Part shown: positions 55,810 through 64,000 of the stretch, piece after piece | Layout of the letters: every line of letters begins with the position of its first letter | Numbering within the stretch: the first letter of the stretch is position 1 | Assembly (NCBI GenBank): GCA_024196135.1 | Contig: JAMQCK010000023.1 | Location: 62,001-126,000, forward strand | DNA: 64,000 nucleotides | Direction of reading: 5' to 3' | DNA from: Pleurotus ostreatus/Saccharomyces cerevisiae fusant | Lineage: Eukaryota; Opisthokonta | Made by a program: the position numbers and the translations under genes | Notes under the pieces: model-generated | What the model was told of the DNA's origin: nothing | Database searches by the model: none | The model's input: only the letters and a program-made list of their open reading frames with translations

Positions 55810-56165
55810 AGCTAGCTGGTCGTCGGGCGTCGCCGTCGTATCCTTTAGGCGTCGCCAAACTATCATTTGGGACTTGATCTGAACGACTGGGGGTGAAGGG
55901 CGCGGTGGATACGTTCATACCCACCCGCTTACATACTTACTTCGATCTTCGTACTTCACACCAGAAGTTCTTGTATATCCGGCGTGGTTTATAGTGGAAA
56001 CTAATCGTCACATATGTTCGACCGGTGGTCGGCATACTCATCCTTCCTCGCTGCATGATCTTGAGCTCGTTGGGTCCATTTCCTACCAGGTGGGTGCACG
56101 CTATCCGAAGTCCCTGAGTGTTGTGCTATGTTACAGTGCTTGTCCAACATCGAAGAATCCTATCT
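55810..56165. other. Convergent 3' flanks
   Basis: About 350 bases between two convergent stops. No gene seen. Confidence 0.5.
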
Positions 56166-56945
56166 CTATGGCGGCACCTCCTCCCCCTTGTAATCCCAAA
56201 CCTTCCCTCTGTGGTCCTGCTTCAAATTCTTCACTACCTCAACCAGCTTCTGCGCGCTATACTCCGGATCGAACAGCTTCTCCTTCGCCGTCGACTCCCA
56301 ATACGCCCTGCTCAACTCCGTCTTCATCGTCCCCGGATGCACGCCCACGCAGATGGCCGGCTTCTTCTGCATCCGCAGCTGCCAGTCCCAAGTACGAATG
56401 ACCTGGTTCAGCGCCGCCTTCGACGCGCGGTACGAGTACCACCCGCCCGAGCGATTGTCGCTAATCGAGCCCACCCTCGCCGACACATGCACCCACTTCG
56501 ACAAGGGTATGTCCTCCTTGTTCTTCACCGCCGGCGGCACGAACCTCGCAAAGTGCTTGATCATGAGCAGGTGCGAGATCGTGTTGATCTGGAACGACTC
56601 GGTGATCTTCCACAGGTCGAGGTCCGCGGGCTGCTTCTCGGGGTGCAGCACCCCGCCGGTGAAGAACGCGGTGTCGAGGTAGGCGTCGGAGGGGAGGGTG
56701 TCGGCAAGGGTCTGTGCGGCGGATTGGATGGACGCCTCGTCGGTGAGGTCGAGCTGGAGCGGGTGCAGGCGTGCGGGGTCGACGTCCTTTAGGGGTCCGA
56801 GGACGTGCTGCTTGAGCTCGTCGCCCGTGCCGGAGCGGTGGGTGGCGAAGAGGGGCAGGTTCGTCGTTTGCAGGAGCTGTCGCGCCAGGGCGAGCGACAG
56901 CCCGCGCGTCGCGGGCGTGACGAGGGCGAAGGGCGTGGGCGACAT
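56166..56945 (-). CDS. Short-chain dehydrogenase, intronless
   Basis: Single frame of 259 residues of the SDR superfamily. The start MSPTPFALVTPATRGLSLALARQLL is the first beta strand and glycine region, but the usual TGxxxGxG is TPATRGL, so the pyrophosphate loop is atypical. QLDLTDEAS, the strand-4 region FFTGGVL (in place of NNAG) and the catalytic YSYRASKAALN (YxxxK) follow, then GVHPGTMKTELSR. This divergent pattern is shared with C-factor-like SDRs. Absence of introns is unusual among neighbours. A TATAAAG element lies about 40 bases upstream of the ATG. Confidence 0.85.
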   Translation of the reverse strand: MSPTPFALVTPATRGLSLALARQLLQTTNLPLFATHRSGTGDELKQHVLGPLKDVDPARLHPLQLDLTDEASIQSAAQTLADTLPSDAYLDTAFFTGGVLHPEKQPADLDLWKITESFQINTISHLLMIKHFARFVPPAVKNKEDIPLSKWVHVSARVGSISDNRSGGWYSYRASKAALNQVIRTWDWQLRMQKKPAICVGVHPGTMKTELSRAYWESTAKEKLFDPEYSAQKLVEVVKNLKQDHRGKVWDYKGEEVPP

Positions 56946-56983
56946 GGTGGCGAGTACGGAGAGGTGAGCTCAGGAGAGGTGTC

Positions 56984-56989
56984 TTTATA
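56984..56989 (-). promoter_or_regulatory. TATA box of the intronless SDR
   Basis: Minus-strand TATAAAg about 40 bases upstream of the ATG at 56945. Confidence 0.55.
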
Positions 56990-57293
56990 CTTCGGGGCTG
57001 TCAAGCGTTAGTCTTCGCTCCATCATCGACATCGCCGATCCGGCGCCTTCGCGTCTCGCGCTGACGCGCGCGACACGGCGCGATCACCTGACATGACGCG
57101 GTGACACCAGGCGCGACGAAGGTGCTTCATTCTGGTTGCATCCGCGCGCGGCAGAATATGTATTCAGAACTGCTCAGGCGAATCAGGTGAGCGAATTCAT
57201 GGGCGAGGATCTAGGAGACGTACAGCAAGAAAGGCGCGCGAGGTATAGTTGTCGACACGGGCTGGCTGAGTTCATCGGCAGCGTAGTTGTCTA
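56990..57293. other. Intergenic region
   Basis: About 300 bases upstream of the SDR and downstream of the F-box-like gene. No gene seen. Confidence 0.5.
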
Positions 57294-59162
57294 TCACTCT
57301 GCAAGGCCAACCATCCTCCTGATCACTTCGCCGCTGTCCGCGCTTCCTTGCGTGAGGCGTTTGTACGCATGTCCCTGAACGGCGTTGAAGATTGGGATGA
57401 GCGCGCAGACCTCTCGCCAGTTTGGGTTCTCCGGTATATGGAATGTGGCACCGGTCATTGTCGAGACGATGTTTTGGACGCGGGGGAACACCACAGAGAG
57501 GTATGCTGCGACGTACGGGACGCTCTGTGCTGTGATCGGCGACCAGCCGACGTGCCACATGCGGAGTTCCATCTGCACTACGTCTGCAGGTGCCTCGTCA
57601 AGAGGGACAGTAGAAGCGTCTACCTCGATGGCAAGGTCCGTGAGCCGGGGACAATGGCGGGCGAGATGTTGCAGCGCATGCAGCGGCGGTATGCGCCGGC
57701 GCGCATCGTCGCGTTGCCTGCACTTCGGTCGCAAGTGCAGCACGCGGAGCCGAGGCCACGACCTAGCGATCCACAAAACGTCCGCTTCGCCTATGTGGAA
57801 CCCGTAGAGGGAAGTGAGAATCAACTCCTCCAAATGTGTGTACGGCCCCAAAAGCTTGATGGCCGTTGCCGGTATCGGTTGCGAGACGCCTTCGTCAAAA
57901 CCATCCTCGTCGGTCAAGACAAGTCGACGCAGGCGAGGACGGGACGGACAGATGTAACTTATATGCATGAAGATGGCCAGCCATGTGTCCAAAAGTAATC
58001 CCAGCTCCAGGGTGTCCAAGGCAGGGAACGTGCAGCAGTACTGCGAGCCGGCATGCACTAGTCGTAATCCCGGGGTCTTTACCACCAAAGCTGACGATTT
58101 GGGGAATACCAAGCGGGGACACCCTGCGCCGCTGAAGAGTGCGTTGACCGCGCGCCCGATTTGCGACCGCCCTCCCTCCAAAGTGAGAGTGCAGAGGGAG
58201 GGCAGCTCGGCGAGCCAGCGGAGCGTCTCTCCGCTGATATGCGACGTCTTGAGCTTCCGGAGCTTCCAACCGCGGATGGCCTCCCCGAGGATGTCAAGCG
58301 CTTGTTCCGCCCCGTCCGCCAGCGAAATGCTGTATTCTAGATAAAGGTTCGTGAGGTTAGGAAACCACCGAGGAGCAGAGCGCAGAATGTACGCGTCGCC
58401 GACCGTCAGAGGGCCCCCATTAATGCGCAGCTCGAAGACCCGAGGCGAGGCGAAGTATTGGAGGTAGAACAGGTTCTGTTGAACATCCCATTCGATGTGC
58501 GTGAGGTTCGGGAGGAGGGGGGCCTTCGCTGTGAGACACAGGGCAATGATGCAGTCGTCAACGAAGAGTCTTGGCCAGTCGCATCCCCCAAAGGACATCT
58601 TCTTGATGAACGCGGCATGGAAGCGGAAGCGCTCGAGGTCCTCTTCTCGTATTGACCGCGCTGGCAACTGCAAAGAGGCACTGTCACATACAAGCGTGCA
58701 GACTCGGGCAGACACGAAGGCATTAGAGCTTCCGTACTCATGATCAGAGTTCAAGCCCGCCTCATCTGCATCGGGGTGGTCCCTGATGATCTCCCAGCAC
58801 CCAGGCTTGGTATACTCTGCTAATATTGCGATCTCCGTCACATTCTGCCATATACATCGAATCGCGACGGCGTAGATCGTCTTGCAGGTTCTCGCCAGCC
58901 TGACGAGCGAGCGCATCCCTCTGTTTCTTGCGGCAACAGATTCTACGTCTGGCGGATCGATGCAGGATTCACAGATGAGCGCCAGCACTTCATGAATGAA
59001 GAGACAGTAATGCGTTGGTTGCGTGCGCATGTCGAGCCGCGCTGTGGGCATGTCGAGATGCATCGTGGAAGGAGAAGGATGAAGGTCGCGTCCAACTTCA
59101 AGACGCGCTTCGCCCATCGGCAACTGCCGATCCTTGCACGCTACACAATCCCGTGATCCCAT
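57294..59162 (-). CDS. F-box-like/leucine-rich-repeat protein
   Basis: Intronless 622-residue protein. An F-box-like region appears around residues 50-110 (CLFIHEVLALICESCIDPPD then RSLVRLARTCKTIYAVAIRCIWQNV), followed by a long array of leucine-rich segments such as LPNLTHIEWDV, FPNLTNLYLEY, LPSLCTLTLEGG, YTHLEELILTSLYGF and WPRLRVLHLRPKC. This layout is typical of the very large F-box families of mushroom-forming fungi, thought to be substrate adaptors of SCF ubiquitin ligases. The target is unknown. The ATG at 59162 or an internal one near residue 34 may be used. A probable rapid-evolution, lineage-specific gene. Confidence 0.78.
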   Translation of the reverse strand: MGSRDCVACKDRQLPMGEARLEVGRDLHPSPSTMHLDMPTARLDMRTQPTHYCLFIHEVLALICESCIDPPDVESVAARNRGMRSLVRLARTCKTIYAVAIRCIWQNVTEIAILAEYTKPGCWEIIRDHPDADEAGLNSDHEYGSSNAFVSARVCTLVCDSASLQLPARSIREEDLERFRFHAAFIKKMSFGGCDWPRLFVDDCIIALCLTAKAPLLPNLTHIEWDVQQNLFYLQYFASPRVFELRINGGPLTVGDAYILRSAPRWFPNLTNLYLEYSISLADGAEQALDILGEAIRGWKLRKLKTSHISGETLRWLAELPSLCTLTLEGGRSQIGRAVNALFSGAGCPRLVFPKSSALVVKTPGLRLVHAGSQYCCTFPALDTLELGLLLDTWLAIFMHISYICPSRPRLRRLVLTDEDGFDEGVSQPIPATAIKLLGPYTHLEELILTSLYGFHIGEADVLWIARSWPRLRVLHLRPKCRQRDDARRRIPPLHALQHLARHCPRLTDLAIEVDASTVPLDEAPADVVQMELRMWHVGWSPITAQSVPYVAAYLSVVFPRVQNIVSTMTGATFHIPENPNWREVCALIPIFNAVQGHAYKRLTQGSADSGEVIRRMVGLAE

Positions 59163-59393
59163 CCTGACTAGCCATGTGCCAGTTGTGGTCTCTATTCACG
59201 CAGGAGATAGCTACACAGAGAACAGCACTAGCTGGCGCAGTCGGTACGACGCAGCCAAGCCAGTTGATGGATGGGGCCCTAGACCCATTGCCAAGTGGCC
59301 TTCATGATCCAAGATCTTGCAAAGAGTGCAATCAGCACTCCCGAGCGTGCATCAGTCAATTAAATTAAGTTATTAGGAGGTAATACGCTTGAA

Positions 59394-60844
59394 TTATGAG
59401 AGAGTATGCACAACGGCTTCGAAGGTAGCGAAGGTCGCCATGTTGACCGGGACAGCGCTGAAGCATAGCATCAGTACGTGGAGTCATAGCAAGCAAAGAC
59501 AGCACGCACCGTATCAACGTTGGCGCCAGTCCTCTAAAGAACACCCTCATACCCTCCGTGCGATACGAATGCAGGATGGTAGACCACGTCGTCCTATATG
59601 GATTCGGCGCAGGTCTGTCCAACAACGGAGCTGCCGCCCCAGTTGCATTATGCGTTTGGGCGGCACTGCTCGCCTGTTGTGGCGGACTCTGCATGCGGGT
59701 CTTGATCACGTCGAAGGGGAAAGTGAATATCCAGCCAGCTATCATGATGATTTAGAGAAGGGCGGGGTGAGGAAGGTAATGGACCTACCTATACCAGCTG
59801 CCCCTCCTGCGATGAGAAGTGCGGGCCACGAAAGCTCGTTAATCTCCTCGACCTCAGACATGATAGACAAGTGGTCGGTATCCCGAACCACTGTCTTGGG
59901 CGTGGCGAAGTAACGGCAAGTTGCCTCATACTACAGGGTGGGATATAAGTATGTCTTTAGGGCGCCTTGCAAGAATCTTCTGACTTACCGCAACGAAGTA
60001 GTGCCCGTAGCCAATGTCTCTCAGTGCCGTCGATGTGATCCCTCGATACAGCCCTCGCAAGCCTGTCTCCCGCAATATTGCAAGAGCGACCTTCGGCGTA
60101 GACGTCCTTGTAGACAAAGCCTGCTGTCGAATCTTCACCAGCTCCGTCGGCGTCGTGATAATCCTGCATAGCTCTCTCAGACACATATGCGAACGGCGAA
60201 GCAGGATCAGACTCACGATGACACGATCCCACTACCAGACCCAGCGAGGAAGATCTGCCACAACGTGGGTACCGAATGCGCATCCTCAAGCTGGATCTTC
60301 ATGAAGAAGCGATACGACGCGAACACGAGACCGTTCATTAGGGCTACGGTCGCCTGTAGGACGCGTTAGTGGATGCACGGCACTGCGATAATGGGCAGGA
60401 TGCATACAATTGGCGACATAATACCCTTGAACAGTCCAGTGAAGCGCTCCTCGCGCACAATGGTGGTCAACGCATTGAAGGTCGAGTTATACCGCGACTG
60501 GTACTCGGGCGTCTGGAAGCGGACTTTGACTGCGAGGAGTGAACGTCGCGTAAGTGTACGCATCTCGATGAAGAGTACTCATACGCACCAGTATCGAAGG
60601 GATATCCAACGACTAGCCCTGCTATGCCCTGCGTTCACGGTATCATGTTCAGCGGATCGGGCACTTGGGGACGGTGAGGGCGCTCCGGGAGGCCGCTAGG
60701 AGGCGAACGTACAGATATGTTGCCGGCGAGGAAGTCCACGGTGGGGTTGAGCTTGACGGAGGTGTCTGTGAGGTGCGAAGGAAAGGTGAGGACGCGCTCG
60801 TGAGCTGTCGAACGTCCTTGAACTCGATGATCTGCGCGCACCAT
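59394..60844 (-). CDS. Mitochondrial carrier (SLC25 family)
   Basis: Inner-membrane metabolite carrier with three repeats. Segments: [36 protein letters not shown] (PxDxxK signature 1), TTPTELVKIRQQ (PTELVK signature 2), and IAGWIFTFPFDVIKTRMQ (PFDVIK signature 3), each followed by a GLFKG/GLYRG/FFRG segment. The ending is AVPVNMATFATFEAVVHTLS. Seven or eight short introns; the first joins NIS to GIAGLVV through the acceptor cgcag. The start is taken at 60844 but the first 25 residues have no family-like content, so an alternative start or exon is possible. It resembles the carnitine/ornithine-type group (Ymc/Crc/Ort), substrate not assignable by eye. Confidence 0.88.
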
Positions 60845-61305
60845 TATCGCCCATGGTGACGTCCTATTGTGCGTCGATCTATAGCTCGAGAAACAGGGAA
60901 AGAAACTCAGAAATAAGAGGAGAGGAGACCAGAGAGTCAGCCCGAGTCAGCCTGCATAGATGGATAGAGTCGGAGACAAGCAGCGAGCGCGTATGGATGA
61001 CGGCAGAAACAGAGAGCAGCCTCATCTTGCACGCACTGATCGGGCCGAGCAACGTGCCGGGTGGCGCGCGCGGAGCAATGTACACGAGCACTTGGCAAGC
61101 AGTGGAGAAGGTGATTGACGAGCAGTGGTGTCTGACCAGCGGTGGAGAAGGCGGTCGAGCAATAGAAGAGGACGAGCAATTGAGATGGAAGGGCGACGGC
61201 GGCGTACGCTCGCGGTATATAGCAGACTACAAAGCTACAATGCATTTTACAGATACAGAAGGCTCATGCGAGGAGCCGGTGATGAGGGTGGGGAACGTAG
61301 GAAAT
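60845..61305. other. Intergenic region
   Basis: About 460 bases; a long plus-strand frame here is antisense to leader sequence and has no protein-like content. No gene supported. Confidence 0.45.
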
Positions 61306-62350
61306 CTAGATATCATCCATGCCGAGGGAGATCTCGACCTTCTCGCCAGGCTTGAATGCAGGGAGGCCTGTAGTAGGGTAAGCATATGAACAAAAACCAA
61401 TGTCCGATCAACGCACCAAGGTACGGGCAGCTCGCACATCGGAATGCGTCTCCCAGGTAGCAGTTCCCGCAGCTGCTCGTCGCCTTCGGCGCAGCCTTCG
61501 CCGCCGCCACCAGCCGCTCCTTCTCGCCCTGCGACACCTCGACCAGCCCCTCGCCCGTCGCGTTCATCATCACCACCTTGCTGTTCCGCACCTCCTCCTC
61601 CTCGAGCTCCTTCAGCCCGCACGTACAGTTCTTGCACGCGCGCTTCCGCTTGGGGCCCGAGGCCGACGCGGGCGCGCATGCCGCGGGCCGCGCGCGGTCG
61701 GCGTCCGTGAGCAGCGCGTCCGCGTCGATCTTCGGCGTCGCGGGCGCGGAGAGGGACCAGAGCGCCTTCTTCGCCGCCGGGTCCGTCTTCTTGCGCGCGA
61801 GTGGGCGGGAGGCGAGGGAGACGGCCGCGGCGGGGGCGTGCGCGGGCTTCTGCGCCATGAGCGCACCGTCGGGGGTGATGGTGGGCGTAAGGACGTTGAA
61901 GCCGGCAAGCGTCAGCTCCGTGGGAAGCGTCTTGAAGGCCTCAGTGAGGTGGAGGAGGTGGAGCGTGCCCAGCGGGCTCAGGCCAGACAGCAGCTGCGAG
62001 AGCAGGCCGGGCAGCTGGGGCAGGAGATTCTGGTAGTCGGTCGGGGCGAGGGTGATATGCGCAGAGCCGTATGACGAGGGCTCCAGTGTCGTCGCTGGGG
62101 ATGCGGGTCAGCCACGCTGCTCAAGGTGTCCAGTACCACCCCACGCACCTCCATCCACTAGGCGATCTAACATCTGGCGCTCGACCGGGCGGCTGGCCTC
62201 AAGCTCCGTCACAAGGGTCTGGAATCTCCCATCTGCTGCTGTGGCTGGGGAACCGATGACGAGCGCCTTGCCCTTCAAGGGCACAGCTGCAGGGATCGTG
62301 CTCGTCGATCCGGTCGAGGATACAGACTCGTACACTGCGGACGGGGACAT
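61306..62350 (-). CDS. DRE2: Fe-S cluster assembly protein Dre2 (anamorsin/CIAPIN1)
   Basis: Cytosolic electron donor that works with Tah18 at the start of cytosolic Fe-S protein assembly. The N-terminus has a degenerate methyltransferase-like fold (GKALVIGSP, then [27 protein letters not shown]). The C-terminus carries both cluster sites: [15 protein letters not shown] (with an upstream AACAPASA) and the twin Cxx[20 protein letters not shown], then [12 protein letters not shown]. The final exon joins after YLG by gtgcgt and ends SLGMDDI at 61306. ATG at 62350; the first intron (gtgcgt) sits after LVDGG. About 300 residues, normal for fungi. Confidence 0.95.
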
Positions 62351-62926
62351 GATGGTGGATGACAACGGGGAGAGGGTACGATTGGACGGGACTTTTCACA
62401 GCGGCATATAAATTTCCGTGTGGTCGAATGACAAGACTCCGCAAACCCGCAAATGGGAGTATCTAATCTGACTAAGGGCCTCGGCCGCATCCCGACCTAC
62501 CGCATCGGCCGATCCAGCCTCGTGAGTCGTTCGCGGGGTCGCCGCAGGTGGGGAGACTGGGGACCGCTCGAGTTCGCTGTTCAGCGCATTGTTCCGGGCG
62601 AGGCTGTCGTGCTCGGTGACTATCTGCTGGGTTCAAGGGCTTGTTGGGATCTTTCAACAGCGTATATAAACAACAACAGCGACAGGATATAGGATCGATG
62701 ATTCGCTAAAGGTCACGACTATGACAAGGCTGCACTATCAGCATCTGTAAGCGGCGCTCCCAGGTCTTCTGCGGGACGAGAGGATTGGGTGAGAAGAGTA
62801 CGATACGGTACAAGGCACATCATCGCAGGCGGTACGAATTCCGAAAAGCATCCATAGCGAAGCGGTAGAAAGCGAAGGACAAGCGATACAGAACCCGAGT
62901 TCACTGTAAGGGTGAGAAAGGTAGGA
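62351..62926. other. Intergenic region
   Basis: About 575 bases; DRE2 promoter and 3' flank of the forkhead gene. No supported gene or RNA. Confidence 0.5.
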
Positions 62927-63952
62927 TCACTGCGGCGGCGCCGTCTGCGGTTGCTGCTGTCCGTCTGCAGAGGGTGCGGGGGCTGGCGGCGGTGGCGCAA
63001 GGTGAGGAGGTGGAATATGCATGACGGTACCGTCCGGGTTCACCGCGACGGGCGGCATGAGCGCTGTCCTAACGCGGTATAGCATCATCCGATACCATTC
63101 TGCGTCAACGCCAGCCTTCTCCTGTTCTGCGGTGACTTGTTGCAAGTGCCCAATTTCCTTTAGCCACGCCGCTCTCCAGTTGACGTTACCGTTCTCGTCG
63201 AGTTCGAGCCCTTCTTCTGGTGAGATGGGCATTGGTCCGCCCATTGGCGGGAAGCGCATGCCCATCATGAAGTTGGGGTCGAAGCTGGTAGACAGGGTTA
63301 GGATGCTGGCAATCGTCTACAGTTGGTGACTCACGGAGGGTAGGGGTAGGGGGCAGGAGGTGGTTGGGTTGGGGAGCCGCCATCTTCAGGGCGTTGCACG
63401 TATTGCTGGGGATCGTAACCAGCGTCGGCGTGTTGGTGGTAATCCTGATCGGCTTCAACAGAGTCTCCGCGGCTCTTGCCCTTGCCACCCTTCTTCTTGC
63501 GCACCCGATGCACACCAGTGCGCGGGTCGACGTTATCGTTCACCGTCCAGTACGACCCCTTGCCGCGGTCGGTGAGCGGACGCGGAACTTTCTCGAAGCA
63601 TGGGTTGAGCGAGAGGTTGTGGCGAACAGAGTTCTAGCGGCCCCCGTCAGTATCAGGAAGACGCGCGGAGATCGTAAACGATGGACAACAAATAAAGCCA
63701 CTCAAACAAAAACAACGTCGATGAGAAACGCGATCACGCGCAGTGCACTCATCCACAACCACATCCACGAGACGCTCAGACGGGTGCTCGCTCACCTTCC
63801 AGCCACTGGGTGCTGTTCTGAAGTAGGGGAACTGTGGCCACGTCAGCGCTTGTACACCTTCCATCTCGCCGCATATACGCACTCTGGACTCGATAGCGTA
63901 GTAGATGTCCTCGAGGAGGAGCTTCTGGTTGGGGGAGCCCTTGATCGCGTAC
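62927..63952 (-). CDS. Forkhead transcription factor (5' part beyond window)
   Basis: C-terminal part of a winged-helix regulator. The first visible exon starts at 63952 after a ctatag acceptor with [23 protein letters not shown], continues after a 51-nt intron with [12 protein letters not shown], then [18 protein letters not shown] (recognition helix 3) and [10 protein letters not shown] (wing). Beyond the domain come a basic patch ([14 protein letters not shown]), a Tyr/Pro/Gln-rich region and an acidic-helical block [21 protein letters not shown], ending QPQTAPPQ. The N-terminus and any FHA or activation domain lie past 64000. The intron in the DNA-binding domain (63832-63882) is in frame and has no stop. 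Confidence 0.9.
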
Positions 63953-64000
63953 CTATAGCATGACCGTTAGCTATGCGATGCGTTGACCATCCCGTGGGAT

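Noticed and set aside
54835..55866. 343-codon minus-strand frame opposite ALAS
   Set aside because: Antisense openness from codon bias; ALAS exon 3 is unmistakable.
47024..56945. Secondary-metabolite cluster around the P450
   Set aside because: Neighbours are TRAPP, arginine and heme synthesis genes; no backbone synthase, and the SDR is separated by housekeeping genes.
60853..61389. 178-codon plus-strand frame between the carrier and DRE2
   Set aside because: It runs into the antisense of the last DRE2 exon and has no recognisable content.
1..64000. tRNA genes, transposons, CRISPR arrays, viral insertions
   Set aside because: No A/B-box pair with a cloverleaf, no transposase, integrase or reverse-transcriptase motif, no long terminal repeats and no spaced direct repeats were found by eye; a tRNAscan or repeat-library search was not possible.

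Overview
The window is nuclear DNA of a filamentous basidiomycete, most likely an Agaricomycete. The evidence is very short GT-AG introns (mostly 48-75 nt) that cut genes into many small exons, GC-rich codon choice, closely spaced monocistronic genes on both strands, and protein families typical of mushroom-forming fungi (an OPT transporter, a P450, a multi-span membrane protein with a W-x-D-P start, a leucine-rich F-box-like protein). About 31 protein genes can be supported; two run off the edges (OPT transporter on the left, forkhead factor on the right). No rRNA, tRNA, transposon, CRISPR array or recognisable virus was found.

Layout. 1-13 kb: OPT transporter (partial), DPH3, nuclear actin-related protein ARP4, a short-chain dehydrogenase, and two tandem secreted type-B carboxylesterases. 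13-27 kb: ribosome-biogenesis WD protein BOP1/Erb1, a multi-span membrane protein cut into 14 exons, a mitochondrial-carrier-like protein with an unusual N-terminus, a MYND zinc-finger protein, a probably mitochondrial unknown, D-lactate dehydrogenase and an aminoglycoside-phosphotransferase-like protein. 27-46 kb: a long disordered coiled-coil protein, ferredoxin reductase, an LLP-like nucleolar protein, an acyl-CoA dehydrogenase, the spliceosomal Cwc21/SRRM2 homologue, a CGI-58/Cld1-type hydrolase and two low-complexity proteins. 46-64 kb: TRAPP subunit Trs20, a P450, acetylornithine aminotransferase, 5-aminolevulinate synthase, a second SDR, an F-box-like protein, an SLC25 carrier, the Fe-S assembly protein Dre2 and a forkhead factor.

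Most genes are housekeeping and unrelated to their neighbours. Heme and iron-sulfur metabolism recurs (ALAS, ferredoxin reductase, Dre2, DPH3, a P450), but the genes are far apart and not arranged as a cluster. Nothing looks like a secondary-metabolite cluster or a defence system. The most unusual signals concern splicing: a candidate one-nucleotide exon at 16968, a 12-nt exon next to it, and four short introns (three of exactly 51 nt, one of 57 nt) that are multiples of three without an in-frame stop, two of them lying in a catalytic motif and in a DNA-binding domain. Exon boundaries were inferred by hand from reading frame, GT/AG sites and family conservation; no alignment was run.
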